A stretch of DNA of 51,203 nucleotides from Janibacter anophelis NBRC 107843 (GCF_001570945.1 NZ_BCSQ01000022.1:1-51203), one strand, 5' to 3'. Shown: positions 32,907-44,295, counted from the first letter of the stretch. Notes: a model not told the origin generated them from the letters alone. Translations and numbers: made by a program.

Positions 32907-34717
32907 GCGTCGACCCCGAGGCTCTCCGGCGTGGCGACGTCCCGCATCCAACTTGCGGACTCGGCCGGGGAACTGTGCTGCGTGTGCTCCACTGCCGCGC
33001 TGTCGATGGTGGGGACATCCACACTGTTGACGAGTGGGTGGTCGGTACGCCGGATGTCCTCGCCTGGTGTGAAGAGTTCCTCCGACATCTTTTCTCCTGG
33101 ACGCAGGCCGGTGTAGATGATCTCGACGTCCTTGCGGCCGGATAGCTCGATGAGCGTCGTGGCGACGTCCTGGATCTTGGCTGGTTGCCCCATGTCAAGG
33201 ACCATGACCTCGCCGTCTCGCCCAATGGCAGCAGCTTGCAGGACCAACTGGCAGGCCTCGGGGATGAGCATGAAGTATCGCTCGACGTCCGGGTGCGTGA
33301 CCGTCACCGGCCCACCTTGCTCGACCTGGGCCGTGAAAGCCGTGATGACCGAACCCCGCGAGCCGAGGACATTGCCGAAGCGGACGCTGACGTACGTGTG
33401 CTCGTCCTTCTGCGCGAAGTCTGCAGTCAGCCGCTCGGTCACCCGCTTGCTGTAGCCGAGGACGCACGATGGGTTGGCTGCCTTGTCCGTCGAGACATTG
33501 ACGAAGGTCGACACGCCGACGTGTTGGGCAGCGCGCAAGACGTTGAGCGTGCCGAGCACGTTGGTCTTCCATGCCTCCTCCGGATACATCTCCAACAGTG
33601 GCAGGTGCTTGAGCGCTGCCGCGTGGAAGACGACCTCGGGACGGTGGTGCTTGAAGACCTCGATCATGCGACCGGCATCTCGGATGTCGGCGAGGACAAC
33701 GTCGTCCGACTCGAACAGCCCTTGGCCGGTCACGGACAGTTGCGTCCCGTGCAGCGCCGACTCGTCTCGGTCGAGCATCACGAGGTGCTTGGGACCGAAC
33801 TTGCTGATCTGACGGCACAGTTCCGACCCGATGGACCCGCCAGCACCAGTCACGAGGACCGTCCGACCGGAGATCGTGTCGGCGATCGCCGTGGCATCGA
33901 GCTCGATGGGACGGCGGCCGAGGAAGTCGGCGAGGTCAAGGCTGCGCAGGTCGCTGCCCCCGATGCGTCCGAGCATCTCGTGGGCCTGCGGCAGAATCAA
34001 CGTCTCGAGGCCCGCGCCCTGTGCGGCATCCCGCAACTTCTTCACCAGCTCTGGCTGGGCGCTGGGGACGGCGATGGCCAGTGTTGTGGCCTCGGTCTGC
34101 TCCGCCACGGCGACCACGTCGTCGCCGGTCCCGAGCACCTTGACGCCGTCGATGCGCATGCGACGCTTCGCCCGGTCGTCGTCCAGCAGGCCGACGGGAG
34201 TCATGGAAGACAACTGGTCGCGAACCAGTGCGCGAACCAACTGTCGCCCACCCTCCCCTGCACCAAAGACCAAAACCCTGGACGCCGCAGTTCCCCGTGG
34301 GTCCAAGCGGGTGCGGGTTGCCCGCAGCACATACCGGGCGCCGAACATGCCGAGCAGGGCGGTAGCACCGGACGCGAGTGGTAGGGATCGTGGCCCCAAG
34401 TCCCAGGGTCCCAAGGTCACGGCCTGCAGGGAGATCGACCAAATGAGAACTGTCTTCATGAGGTCGACGATTTCCTCGTAGGAACCTCGGTGGTGCCCCA
34501 CCGCGTAGGGCCCAACGAATGCCCCGATAAGCACATGTGCCGCTGCCGCCAGCACCGCCAATCGAACGACTGGGAGGGTCAAAATCTCTTCGATGCGGAA
34601 GTCATAGCGGAGGAGTCCGGCAAAAAACACTGCAACCGTCAAAGTGACGACATCCACCATCGCCCAGAGCCAACGGTTCGTCTGCGGATCGAAGGTCACG
34701 GCGGAACGCGTAGCCAT
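32903..34717 (-). CDS. Membrane nucleotide-sugar 4,6-dehydratase (PglF/CapD/FlaA1 long form)
   Basis: 604 residues. Four N-terminal helices (about 15-130), a first Rossmann domain (VLVFGAGEGGRQLVRAL) and the catalytic SDR domain (TGAGGSIGSELCRQ, ADIRDAGRM, HAAALKHLPLLE) follow in order. STDKAANP sits at the active site and is followed by LGYSKRVTERL, which carries the Lys; GNVLGSRGSV and GLRPGEKMSEEL complete the family signature. It would convert UDP-N-acetylglucosamine to the 4-keto-6-deoxy sugar at the inner face of the membrane, first step towards a diacetamido-trideoxyhexose. It is the first gene of the twelve-gene operon. Confidence 0.93.
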   Translation of the reverse strand: MATRSAVTFDPQTNRWLWAMVDVVTLTVAVFFAGLLRYDFRIEEILTLPVVRLAVLAAAAHVLIGAFVGPYAVGHHRGSYEEIVDLMKTVLIWSISLQAVTLGPWDLGPRSLPLASGATALLGMFGARYVLRATRTRLDPRGTAASRVLVFGAGEGGRQLVRALVRDQLSSMTPVGLLDDDRAKRRMRIDGVKVLGTGDDVVAVAEQTEATTLAIAVPSAQPELVKKLRDAAQGAGLETLILPQAHEMLGRIGGSDLRSLDLADFLGRRPIELDATAIADTISGRTVLVTGAGGSIGSELCRQISKFGPKHLVMLDRDESALHGTQLSVTGQGLFESDDVVLADIRDAGRMIEVFKHHRPEVVFHAAALKHLPLLEMYPEEAWKTNVLGTLNVLRAAQHVGVSTFVNVSTDKAANPSCVLGYSKRVTERLTADFAQKDEHTYVSVRFGNVLGSRGSVITAFTAQVEQGGPVTVTHPDVERYFMLIPEACQLVLQAAAIGRDGEVMVLDMGQPAKIQDVATTLIELSGRKDVEIIYTGLRPGEKMSEELFTPGEDIRRTDHPLVNSVDVPTIDSAAVEHTQHSSPAESASWMRDVATPESLGVDA

Positions 34718-34778
34718 CAGAGTGCGACTCGAGCCTGCACGGGTGAACTCCCCTTGAGGTGCTGGTGTGACTTTCCGA

Positions 34779-34806
34779 ACTATGGCACATGTCCGCTACC
34801 CGGCAA
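34779..34806 (-). promoter_or_regulatory. Candidate promoter of the polysaccharide operon
   Basis: Minus strand: TTGCCG (34806-34801), 16 bases, CATAGT (34784-34779), giving a leader of about 55 nt before the pglF-like ATG. Both hexamers are reasonable matches and this is the only likely promoter before twelve overlapping genes. Confidence 0.5.
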
Positions 34807-34873
34807 CCCGGGGTCCATGCGGTGCTCGAGACAGCACACGTCAGTGTGGCCGCAGTCCAGCAAGGCTCCCGCC

Positions 34874-34879
34874 TATACT
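34874..34879 (+). promoter_or_regulatory. Candidate -10 element of the first BY-kinase gene
   Basis: TATACT, an excellent -10 hexamer, 67 nt upstream of the GTG start. No clear -35 hexamer precedes it at 16-18 bp. Confidence 0.4.
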
Positions 34880-34945
34880 GGCGCGCGGCGTCCGCGACGG
34901 CGCCGGCCCGTGCACTTGCCTGGGCTTCGTCTGCGAGGAGCGTAC

Positions 34946-36424
34946 GTGACCCTGGAAGACCTGTGGAAGCTGACCCGCCGCCACGCCATCGCGATTGTGG
35001 CGTGCACCCTGGCTGGGCTCGCCATCGCGAATGCGTGGATGTTGCTGCAGCCCAAGGAGTACACCGCGAGGGCCGCCGGCTATGTCACCGCCGGTGGCGG
35101 GCAGACGATCGGGGAGTCGTTCTCATCACAAACCCTTGCCCAGCAGAAGGCGAAGGCCTATGTCACCCTCTTCAGTAACCGCAACGTTGCTGAGTCGGTC
35201 ATCAAGGACCTTGGGCTGAAGACGACGCCTCAAGAACTCGCGGGCAGGATCACGGCGACAGTGCCTGAAGACGGCGTGACGATCGACGTGACCGCGAAGG
35301 GACCGACGCCTCAGGAAGCACGCAACGTTGCGGATGCGGTTGTCTCCGCTGCTGCTGCGGAAGCGAAGCGGATGGAAGAAGCAGGACCGGACCGACGGAC
35401 TGTCGGGGCTGACGGCCAGACCCGCACGATCGAGTCGACCGCGCAGGTGGTCATCGAGCCCAGCGAGTCCGCGCTGCTGCCGACCTCGCCGTCCTCACCC
35501 GATCCCACGCGGATCCTTCCATTGGGCCTCCTCCTCGGGCTGCTCGTGGGGTATGCGGTGGCATACGTGCGCCACCGCAACGACACCAAGCTGCGGCACG
35601 TCGAGGACGTCGAGGAGATCACCGGGTCCGGGGTGCTCGGGATCCTGCCCCAGAGCCAGGACCTCGGCTCCGAGCGGGGCGACGCCCGCCGGGTCAAGTC
35701 GTTCCACGAGCGCGAGTCGCTGCGCAAACTGCGCACCAACCTCCGTTTCGTCGACGTCGACCACCAGCCTCGCTCGATCGTCGTGACGAGTGCCAACCAG
35801 GGCGAAGGGAAGTCGACCGTCGCCTCGAACCTGGCGACCGTCCTCGCGGAGTCCGGCGAGCAGGTCGTGCTCATCGACGCGGATCTGCGCCGATCGGCCG
35901 TGGCCAGGGCACTGGACGTCGACGGCAGCGTCGGGCTGACCCAAGTGCTCGCCGGCACCATCCCGCTGACCGAGGCACTGCAGCCCACGCAGGTGCCGGG
36001 TCTGGAGGTGCTCGTCGCTGGTGAGGTGCCACCCAATCCTTCGGAGCTCCTCGGCTCGCACCGGATGGAGTCCCTCATCAGCCAGCTGTCGTCGAGTCAC
36101 TTCGTCGTCCTTGACGCGCCGCCATTGCTACCCGTGACCGACGCGGCCTTGCTGTCCCGCAGCGCGGATGGCGCTGTCCTCGTCGTCGCCGCCGGCAAGA
36201 CGCACAAGGAGGAACTCGAGCGTGCGGCAGGAGCCCTCCGGGCGGTCGACGGCAAGGTGCTGGGCGCCATCCTCAACCAGGTCTCGACACGTAAGGTCGA
36301 TCGGATCAGGTACGGCGACGTCGAGTACGGCTACAGCAAGTCGTACTCAGCCGACGCCTACGAGGCTGATGAAGCAGGTACTCTCAGCCGCCGCGATCTC
36401 AAGGCGCGGCGCGCCAAGCGCTGA
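34946..36424 (+). CDS. Chain-length determinant/tyrosine autokinase (Wzz-BY-kinase)
   Basis: 492 residues from GTG 34946 with GAGGAG five bases upstream, which decides the start. A Wzz region comes first: one helix near residue 15-32, an external part, then a second helix (ILPLGLLLGLLVGYAVAYV). A cytosolic BY-kinase domain follows with Walker A GEGKST (Lys289), Walker A' VVLIDADLRR and Walker B FVVLDAPPLLPVTDA. It ends in a Tyr cluster (YGDVEYGYSKSYSADAYE) for autophosphorylation. Such proteins regulate polymer length and export. It is divergent from the polysaccharide operon and convergent with a second kinase. Confidence 0.92.
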   Translation: MTLEDLWKLTRRHAIAIVACTLAGLAIANAWMLLQPKEYTARAAGYVTAGGGQTIGESFSSQTLAQQKAKAYVTLFSNRNVAESVIKDLGLKTTPQELAGRITATVPEDGVTIDVTAKGPTPQEARNVADAVVSAAAAEAKRMEEAGPDRRTVGADGQTRTIESTAQVVIEPSESALLPTSPSSPDPTRILPLGLLLGLLVGYAVAYVRHRNDTKLRHVEDVEEITGSGVLGILPQSQDLGSERGDARRVKSFHERESLRKLRTNLRFVDVDHQPRSIVVTSANQGEGKSTVASNLATVLAESGEQVVLIDADLRRSAVARALDVDGSVGLTQVLAGTIPLTEALQPTQVPGLEVLVAGEVPPNPSELLGSHRMESLISQLSSSHFVVLDAPPLLPVTDAALLSRSADGAVLVVAAGKTHKEELERAAGALRAVDGKVLGAILNQVSTRKVDRIRYGDVEYGYSKSYSADAYEADEAGTLSRRDLKARRAKR

Positions 36425-36444
36425 TACCCGCTGCGCCGTCTCGC

Positions 36445-37863
36445 CTACTTGGACCGGACGAGGCGACGCTCACTCCGCCCACGACGGGTGGGTGCGTCCT
36501 GTCGGTTCTCCGGGTCGTAGTAGCCGTAGTAGCCGGCGCCGTAACCACCAGCCGACTTGTGGCCGACCCGGTTGAGCACGAGTCCGAGGAGCTTGTTGTC
36601 CACGGCACCGAGCGCCTCGAGGGTCGCGGAGAGCTGTTCCTTGCGGACGATCGTCGTGCCGACGAGCACGATGACCCCATCGACCTTCGTGCTGAGGACG
36701 ACGGCGTCGGTGACGGGCAGGACCGGCGGCGTGTCGATCAGGACGTAATCGAACCGGACGGACAGCCGCGCGAGGACCAGGCTCATCGCCTCCGACGCGA
36801 GGAGCTCGCTCGGGTTGGGTGGGATCGAGCCTGCTCCGATGACCTCGAGCTTGTCCCGACCGTACGGCTGGAGGACGTCGTCCAGGTCGGCCCGCTCGAT
36901 GAGCACATCCGTCAGCCCGGCGCTGCCCTCGAGACCGAGGTAGTCGAGGAGGCGCGGCCGGCGGAGGTCCCCCTCGATGAGGCAGACGCTGGAGCCGGAC
37001 TGGGCCAGGGTTAGCGCGAGATTGGCGATGGTCGTCGACTTGCCCTCGCCCGGGATGGAGGACGTGAGCAGGATCGTGCGGGGGTGGTTGGCTGCGTCGA
37101 CGAACATGAGGTTGGTGCGCACGGCGCGGAAGGCCTCGGCGCGAGGCGAGGATGGGTCGCTCTCCACGATGAGTGGTTCCTTGCCCGCCCTGGGGTCGTA
37201 ATGGACCGCTCCGATCACGGGCTCGTCGGTGATCTCCTCCACGTCGTCGTCCGTGCGCACGGTGGTGTCGAGGAGGTGACGGACGAGGGCCAGGCCGAAT
37301 CCAAGCGAGAGTCCGAGGATGAGTCCGAGTGCGAGATTGCGGATCGGCACGGGGCTCGTGGGGACGTCACTGGTCGAAGCCGGCTCCACGAGAGAAACCT
37401 TGATAGGAGACGCCTTGCTTGACCCCTCGGGTCGCTCAACCTCGGACACGACCTCGGGGAAGGCCTCGCCGATGGCTGTGGCGATCCGCTGCGCATGCTC
37501 TGGTGAGGCATCGGTTACCGATACCTCGAGGATCACCGTTTCCGGAGGCGTCGTGACCGTGATCTTCTCAGAGAGTTCTTTGACCTTGGTCTCGTCTCCG
37601 AGCTGGTCGACGACGGGGTTGAGCGCACGCGGAGTCTTGAGCAGCTGCGCGTATGACTTCACGCGCTCCTGTGTGAACGTGCTGCCTTGCTGCAGGGAGG
37701 CAGTGTTGGACCCCGACACGGAGACGAAGAACTGCGTGGTCGACGTGTACTGCTTCGTCTGCAACCCAGTGAAGAGGGCAGCCAGCCCCACGACCACGAG
37801 GGTGGTGATGACGATGGTCAACCACCGCTTCTTGAGGATCCTCAAGTAGTCCTGCAGCTCCAC
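36445..37863 (-). CDS. Second Wzz-BY-kinase polysaccharide regulator
   Basis: 472 residues from GTG 37863, where family similarity begins (ELQDYLRILKKRW); longer upstream starts would run into the divergent phosphatase promoter. Helices flank an external domain of about 140 residues. The kinase domain has Walker A GEGKST (Lys275), Walker A' VCLIEGDLRRPRLL and Walker B YVLIDTPPVLPVTDA. It ends with a Tyr cluster (YGAGYYGYYDP) and a basic tail. It shares only general family similarity with the first kinase, so it is not a recent duplicate. It is divergent from the cognate-looking phosphatase gene; the two kinase genes converge with 20 nt between stops. Confidence 0.92.
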   Translation of the reverse strand: MELQDYLRILKKRWLTIVITTLVVVGLAALFTGLQTKQYTSTTQFFVSVSGSNTASLQQGSTFTQERVKSYAQLLKTPRALNPVVDQLGDETKVKELSEKITVTTPPETVILEVSVTDASPEHAQRIATAIGEAFPEVVSEVERPEGSSKASPIKVSLVEPASTSDVPTSPVPIRNLALGLILGLSLGFGLALVRHLLDTTVRTDDDVEEITDEPVIGAVHYDPRAGKEPLIVESDPSSPRAEAFRAVRTNLMFVDAANHPRTILLTSSIPGEGKSTTIANLALTLAQSGSSVCLIEGDLRRPRLLDYLGLEGSAGLTDVLIERADLDDVLQPYGRDKLEVIGAGSIPPNPSELLASEAMSLVLARLSVRFDYVLIDTPPVLPVTDAVVLSTKVDGVIVLVGTTIVRKEQLSATLEALGAVDNKLLGLVLNRVGHKSAGGYGAGYYGYYDPENRQDAPTRRGRSERRLVRSK

Positions 37864-37964
37864 CCGGGCCTTGCCTTTCACCGATTCGTCAAGAGCACAT
37901 GTGAGTGCAACTTCTCTCGTGCGCGAGTGTTTCACAGGCCCCGCCATCAGGCAGGATGTGGGCC

Positions 37965-38552
37965 ATGAGCGTCCGTCTGCTGACCGTGTGCACCGGCAAC
38001 ATCTGCCGCTCCCCTTATGCCCAGCTGGCCCTGCAGCACGCGCTGGACACCGTTCGCCCGGGAGGGTTCGAGGTGACCAGCGCGGGAACCCAGGCCCTGA
38101 TCGGCAATGTGGTCGATGGCGGCAGCGCCGGCATCCTCACCTCGAGGGGCATCGCATCGGACACCTTCGCCGCGCGCCAGATATCCGAGCAGATCATGGG
38201 TGACGTCGACATCGCCCTGCCGCTCGAAGTGTCGCACCGCAAGATCGTCCTCAGCTATTCGCCGCGGCACTTGAAGCGCGCGTACACGCTCAAGGAGTTT
38301 GCCCGACTGCTCGACGCTGCGGGTGAGCGTGAGCCGTGGACAACTCGTCTCGCTGGACTGTCGACGGTGGAGGAGCGGTGGGCGGCGCTACCGGCGCACC
38401 TAGCGCGCGAGCGAGGGCTCAACCGGGTGCCCGATGGGGTCGACGACATCGCCGACCCGTATCGACAGCCGCAGGAGGTCTTCGACCGGATGGCTGCGGA
38501 GGTGGACGCCGCGATCGAGCGGATCGTGGCGTTCGAGCGGCAGTTCGACTGA
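37965..38552 (+). CDS. Low-molecular-weight protein tyrosine phosphatase (Wzb-like)
   Basis: 195 residues from ATG 37965. The active-site P-loop VCTGNICRSP (Cys9, Arg15) and the general-acid loop DDIADPYRQ (Asp164) are present. It would dephosphorylate the BY-kinases and so control polymer assembly. It is divergent from the second kinase over a 101-bp gap. The sequence is longer than classic LMW-PTPs (about 145-165), with an insert around residues 100-150 rich in Arg and Glu. The GTG of the next, broken gene follows the stop directly. Confidence 0.92.
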   Translation: MSVRLLTVCTGNICRSPYAQLALQHALDTVRPGGFEVTSAGTQALIGNVVDGGSAGILTSRGIASDTFAARQISEQIMGDVDIALPLEVSHRKIVLSYSPRHLKRAYTLKEFARLLDAAGEREPWTTRLAGLSTVEERWAALPAHLARERGLNRVPDGVDDIADPYRQPQEVFDRMAAEVDAAIERIVAFERQFD

Positions 38553-39841
38553 GTGACTTGGCTTCGAGGCTCGTCGCAGCCCTTCGAGGCTCCTTCGTCG
38601 CACCTCAGGAACCGCTCCTCACACCTCAGCGAGCGTGTGGGGATCACCTCGTGGCTTCGAGGCTCGTCGCAGGGCTCCTCGCGCCTCAGCCAGCGTTGGG
38701 TACCTGTCGCCGCGACATCCCTGTTGTGTGCGGTCCCATCGGCGACGAATGTCAGTCCGGGGCCGTGGGGGTATGGGCTCATCCTCGTCGTGCTGGCGGT
38801 GCTCACCCTGTGGCCGTGGGCACGACCGGCCGTGGTGGTTGCGCTGACGAAGCTCGAGTTGACCGCCGGCGTGGCACTCTTCGGCTGGATGACGCTTGGC
38901 GTCCTGCGTGCGGACCGGTTCTGGGATGTCGCACTCGTTGCCGCCCTGTTGGCCGCGAGCGCGGCCTTGGCCGCCCACGCTTTGGCCAACCGGCTCACCA
39001 GACGTCAACTCACAGACACTGTCGTTCGCATGGCTGGTGCGGCGGTGGCCGGCTCGCTCATCTCCGGCTGGTTGGTACCCCTTCTTGCCGGGGAGATGAT
39101 GCTGCGACCCGGCCTACCCATCGGCGGATCCTCGAACAACGCGGTGGGGCTGGTCCTGGCGGTTGCTGCGTGCCTCGCCGGAGCCAGAAGCTGGCCCGGG
39201 CAGCGCCACGTCTGGTTCGTGCTCGCAGCCTGCGGAGTCCTGCTCATCGCCCAGAGCCTCTCTCGCGCCGGGTGGCTGTTGCTCGTCCTGCTGCTGCTCG
39301 CGGTGGCCCAGCAGCGTCTTGGGTGGTCCTGGCGTCGGATCCTCACTGTCGGGACGCCAGTGACGCTCGCCGCCGTGACGCTGCTGGCCCTGCTACGTGG
39401 ACGTGGCGCGCGCATCGCCGCCGCCCGGTGGGACAACGCCGCAGTTGGTCTCGACGCCTGGTGGACCTCACCGGCCAGTGTCCTCTTCGGCGTCGGGCCG
39501 ATGTCGCTGTGGCCATGGCTGCCGCTGGAGCGGTATTGGGCCCGGCTGGGCTCCGCTGGCACGACGTTGTACGACAGTCCCTGGGGCGCCGTTCTATAAC
39601 ACGCGCACTCGACCTTCGTCTCTGCTCTCGTCTAGTACGGGATCGTCGGCCTCGGCCTGTTGCTCCTGGTGCTCGGGCTGGCTGCCCGGCGCTGCGTCCG
39701 GGAGATCCGAGCGCAGGGTGAGCTCTCGCTCGTGGCCGTCGCCCTGCTGCTCGCGCTACCGGCGATGCTCGTCGAGCTCTACCTCTTCCGCAGCTTCGTC
39801 TCCGCGTGGGCGTGGTGGGTGGCCGTCATGGCCGTCGGTCG
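38553..39841 (+). pseudogene. O-antigen polymerase (Wzy-like) pseudogene with two nonsense codons
   Basis: The frame encodes a hydrophobic Wzy-like protein with helices throughout (for example GYGLILVVLAVLTLW and QRHVWFVLAACGVLLI). It is interrupted by TAA at 39597 and TAG at 39642. Translation in the same frame resumes unchanged: HAHSTFVSALV, stop, YGIVGLGLLLLVLGLAA, then the C-terminal helices. HAHSTF is the conserved loop of Wzy/O-antigen ligases, so both stops lie in a conserved region. TAG is one C-to-T change from CAG. The first ~50 codons consist of palindromic repeats, and the 3' end runs into a second broken gene. It is almost certainly inactive. Confidence 0.85.
38559..38701. repeat. 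Two to three palindromic repeat copies at the 5' end of the wzy remnant
   Basis: TGGCTTCGAGGCTCGTCGC occurs at 38559 and again at 38652. Between and after them come TCCTTCGTCGCACCTCAGG, CTCCTCACACCTCAGCGAGCG and CTCCTCGCGCCTCAGCCAGCGTTGGG. This fills the junction between the phosphatase gene and the recognisable wzy sequence. Confidence 0.85.
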
Positions 39842-40199
39842 CGGCCCGCACGACGAAGCGGAGCGCGAAGGCCGCGACGAGGGTCCCGGCCGCGGCGAGC
39901 AGGGGGACGGAGCGCGGGACCCACAGGTTCGGGGAGAGGACTTCGATGCTGAACCCGAGCACGGCCACAGCGACCAGGGTGCGCGTCAGGTCCAGGACCT
40001 CGCCCACTGAGGAGCTGGGCCGTCCCGGTGCGTAGGGGCCCGAGGTAGCGCCGATGAGCAGGTGCAGGGCTGCGAGGACGAGGGCGAAGAGCCACGTCTT
40101 GGCCGTCAACGCTGATGGGTCGAGGTAGCGGGCGGCGGTGACGGTCGGGACGGCGAGGAAGAGGATTGCTGTGTCGGGGAGGGCCCAGAGCTTGGTCAT
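39756..40199 (-). pseudogene. Truncated pglF/capD-like gene: N-terminal membrane domain only
   Basis: The 147-residue frame from ATG 40199 encodes four helices homologous to the first ~130 residues of the intact PglF-like protein (HLLIGATSGPYAPGR here, HVLIGAFVGPYAVGH there; both continue to a VVRAAT/VLRATR stretch). Homology stops near 39834. From there the frame just reads the antisense of the wzy remnant (GHDGHPPRPRGDEAAEEVE), and the NAD-binding and dehydratase domains are missing. It is a 5' gene fragment joined to a 3' wzy fragment, the scar of a deletion or rearrangement. A surviving membrane-only protein cannot be excluded. Confidence 0.75.
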
Positions 40200-40225
40200 T
40201 GGGTTACTCGGTCACCCCGTGGCGT

Positions 40226-40270
40226 GGTCTCGAGGCTCGTCGCAGAGCTCCTCGCACCTCGACCAGCGTT
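40226..40270. repeat. Dispersed palindromic repeat copy
   Basis: GGTCTCGAGGCTCGTCGC, then CTCCTCGCACCTCGACCAGCGTTGG: the cleanest full copy in the window. It lies between the pglF fragment and the rmlA 3' end. Confidence 0.9.
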
Positions 40271-40282
40271 GGGAGCGTGGGG

Positions 40283-41146
40283 TCAGTCATTGAGCAGGTC
40301 GAGGAGGTAGGAGCCGTAGCTGCTCTTGACCAGCGGCTCGGCGCGGTCGCGGAGGGCGGCGTCGTCGATGTAGCCCATCCGCCAGGCGACCTCCTCGGGG
40401 CAGCCGATCTTCAGGCCCTGCCGGGCCTCGAGGGTGCGCACGTAGTTGCTCGCGTCGTTGAGCGAGGCGAAGGTGCCGGTGTCGAGCCACGCGGTGCCGC
40501 GGGGGAGGACCTCGACCTGCAGCCTCCCTTCGTCGAGGTAGGTGCGGTTGAGGTCGGTGATCTCCAGCTCGCCGCGCGCCGACGGGTGCAGCCCGCGGGC
40601 CCGCTCGACCACGGTGTCGTCGTAGAAGTACAGGCCGGGGACGGCAAACCGGCTCCGGGGAGAGGCGGGCTTCTCCTCGAGGTGCAGGGCCCTCCCTTCG
40701 TCGTCGAAGTCGACCACGCCGTAGTCCTGCGGGTTGACCACCTGGTACCCGAAGACCGCCGCCCCGTCGACCGACGCGAAGCGGCGCAGCTGCGTGCCCA
40801 GACCCGGCCCGTAGAAGATGTTGTCGCCGAGCACGAGCGCCGCCGGCCCACCCGCGAGGTGCTGCTCACCGATGAGGAAGGCCTGCGCCAGCCCGTCCGG
40901 GCTCGGCTGCTGCGCATAGGTGATCGAGACCCCCAGGCGCGACCCGTCACCGAGGAGCCGCTCGAACTGCGGCGCCTCGTGCGGCGTCGTGATGACGAGG
41001 ACCTCACGGATCCCCGCGAGCATCAACGTGCTCAGCGGGTAGTAGACCATCGGCTTGTCGTAGACCGGCAGCAGCTGCTTGGAGACACCGAGGGTGATGG
41101 GGTGCAGTCGCGACCCCGTCCCCCCGGCGAGGATGATCCCGCGCAT
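40283..41146 (-). CDS. rmlA: Glucose-1-phosphate thymidylyltransferase
   Basis: 287 residues, the usual length. N-terminal [16 protein letters not shown] binds the nucleotide. [42 protein letters not shown] and [17 protein letters not shown] are RmlA signatures. It makes dTDP-glucose, the first step of dTDP-L-rhamnose synthesis. It is divergent from rmlCD with only 35 bp between; a TATGCT hexamer ends 6 nt before the ATG, suggesting a leaderless transcript. Confidence 0.95.
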   Translation of the reverse strand: MRGIILAGGTGSRLHPITLGVSKQLLPVYDKPMVYYPLSTLMLAGIREVLVITTPHEAPQFERLLGDGSRLGVSITYAQQPSPDGLAQAFLIGEQHLAGGPAALVLGDNIFYGPGLGTQLRRFASVDGAAVFGYQVVNPQDYGVVDFDDEGRALHLEEKPASPRSRFAVPGLYFYDDTVVERARGLHPSARGELEITDLNRTYLDEGRLQVEVLPRGTAWLDTGTFASLNDASNYVRTLEARQGLKIGCPEEVAWRMGYIDDAALRDRAEPLVKSSYGSYLLDLLND

Positions 41147-41181
41147 GTCGCGAGCATAGGTCGTGTGGCTAGGGTTCGACC
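41147..41181. promoter_or_regulatory. Divergent leaderless promoters of rmlA and rmlCD
   Basis: Only 35 bp separate the two ATGs. On the minus strand TATGCT (41158-41153) is followed by 6 bases and the rmlA ATG. On the plus strand TAGGGT (41170-41175) is followed by 6 bases and the rmlCD ATG. Both fit TANNNT-N6-ATG, and neither gene has a ribosome-binding site. The -35 regions are weak and would overlap the opposite gene's elements. Confidence 0.5.
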
Positions 41182-43624
<2,443 letters not shown>

Positions 43625-43695
43625 CCTCTCGCGCAGCTCATGGGCCGCGGTGGAAGCCAATCGTCCGCGCGGGTCGTCCGCCGCGGACTCAGCTC

Positions 43696-43938
43696 TCAGT
43701 GCCGTCGTCGCAGCTCGCGGATCACCCGGTGCTGCTCGATGAGCAGATCAGCCACGGACTGCCCCTGCGCCCCCTCCTGCAACCTCGCCAGGTTGAGCTG
43801 GTCCTCGGTGCGGGCCAGGCGGGCGATGAGCTCGCGCACGGTCAGGGCCTCGAGCGACGGTGCTTCGGCGCCGAACTGCGGCGGGTCCTGACCGTCCTCG
43901 TGAGGGACGGGCGAGGAGGGGAGTGCTCGAGTGTCCAC
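43696..43938 (-). CDS. Small hypothetical protein following the HspR-like gene
   Basis: 80 residues from GTG 43938, chosen because GGAAGG lies about 8 nt upstream. The first 30 residues are Pro/Glu-rich and low-complexity. The rest (LEALTVRELIARLARTEDQ onward to IRELRRRH) is a probable amphipathic or coiled-coil helix. It lies 23 nt after the MerR-type regulator gene on the same strand and is probably cotranscribed. No family recognised. Confidence 0.55.
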   Translation of the reverse strand: MDTRALPSSPVPHEDGQDPPQFGAEAPSLEALTVRELIARLARTEDQLNLARLQEGAQGQSVADLLIEQHRVIRELRRRH

Positions 43939-43961
43939 ATCCGTGTCCTTCCGTGATGGTG

Positions 43962-44249
43962 TCAGGGCCGCTTTGCCCGGGTGAGCTCCTCGCGCAGGTC
44001 GTCGACCTCGTCCTGCAGGTCGATGACCATGGCGATGCCGGCGGTGTTGAGCCCGGCATCGAGGAGGGCGTCGATGCGGCGCAGCCGCACCAGGTCGTCG
44101 TCGCTGTATCGCCGGGTGCCACCGGGCGTGCGGTCGGGCGTCAGCAGTCCCTGCGTCTCGTACCACCGCAGCTGCTGCGATCCCATGCCCACGAGGTCCG
44201 CTGCCACGGAGATCCCGTAGACGCCGCGTGCCGGGTCGGTCGCCGTCAT
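43962..44249 (-). CDS. MerR-family regulator, HspR-like
   Basis: 95 residues from ATG 44249. The winged-helix part reads [39 protein letters not shown] and [19 protein letters not shown]. It is followed by a short coiled coil ([18 protein letters not shown]). It resembles HspR, the repressor of chaperone genes in Streptomyces and mycobacteria, and is divergent from an Hsp20 gene, as expected. The classic HAIR operator (CTTGAGT-N7-ACTCAAG) is not found in the 106-bp gap, so its site may differ. Confidence 0.85.
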   Translation of the reverse strand: MTATDPARGVYGISVAADLVGMGSQQLRWYETQGLLTPDRTPGGTRRYSDDDLVRLRRIDALLDAGLNTAGIAMVIDLQDEVDDLREELTRAKRP

Positions 44250-44266
44250 GTCTCTCCCGAGGGGTC

Positions 44267-44295
44267 TTGATCGTTGCGTGCGCTGTTGCTATAAA
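44267..44295 (+). promoter_or_regulatory. Promoter of the Hsp20 gene
   Basis: TTGATC (44267-44272), 17 bases, TATAAA (44290-44295), a good sigma-70-type promoter in an otherwise GC-rich gap. The spacer holds GTTGC twice (44273-44277 and 44284-44288), a possible regulator contact. The leader is about 55 nt and ends with AAGGAG before the ATG. Confidence 0.65.

Noticed and set aside
34490-34945. Upstream extension of the first BY-kinase frame to 34490
   Set aside because: It would overlap the pglF-like gene antisense; GAGGAG before GTG 34946 marks the true start.
39597-39644. Programmed stop-codon readthrough or suppression in wzy
   Set aside because: Two different stops (TAA and TAG) 45 bases apart, a broken neighbour and a repeat-made N-terminus fit decay better; no recoding signal was seen.
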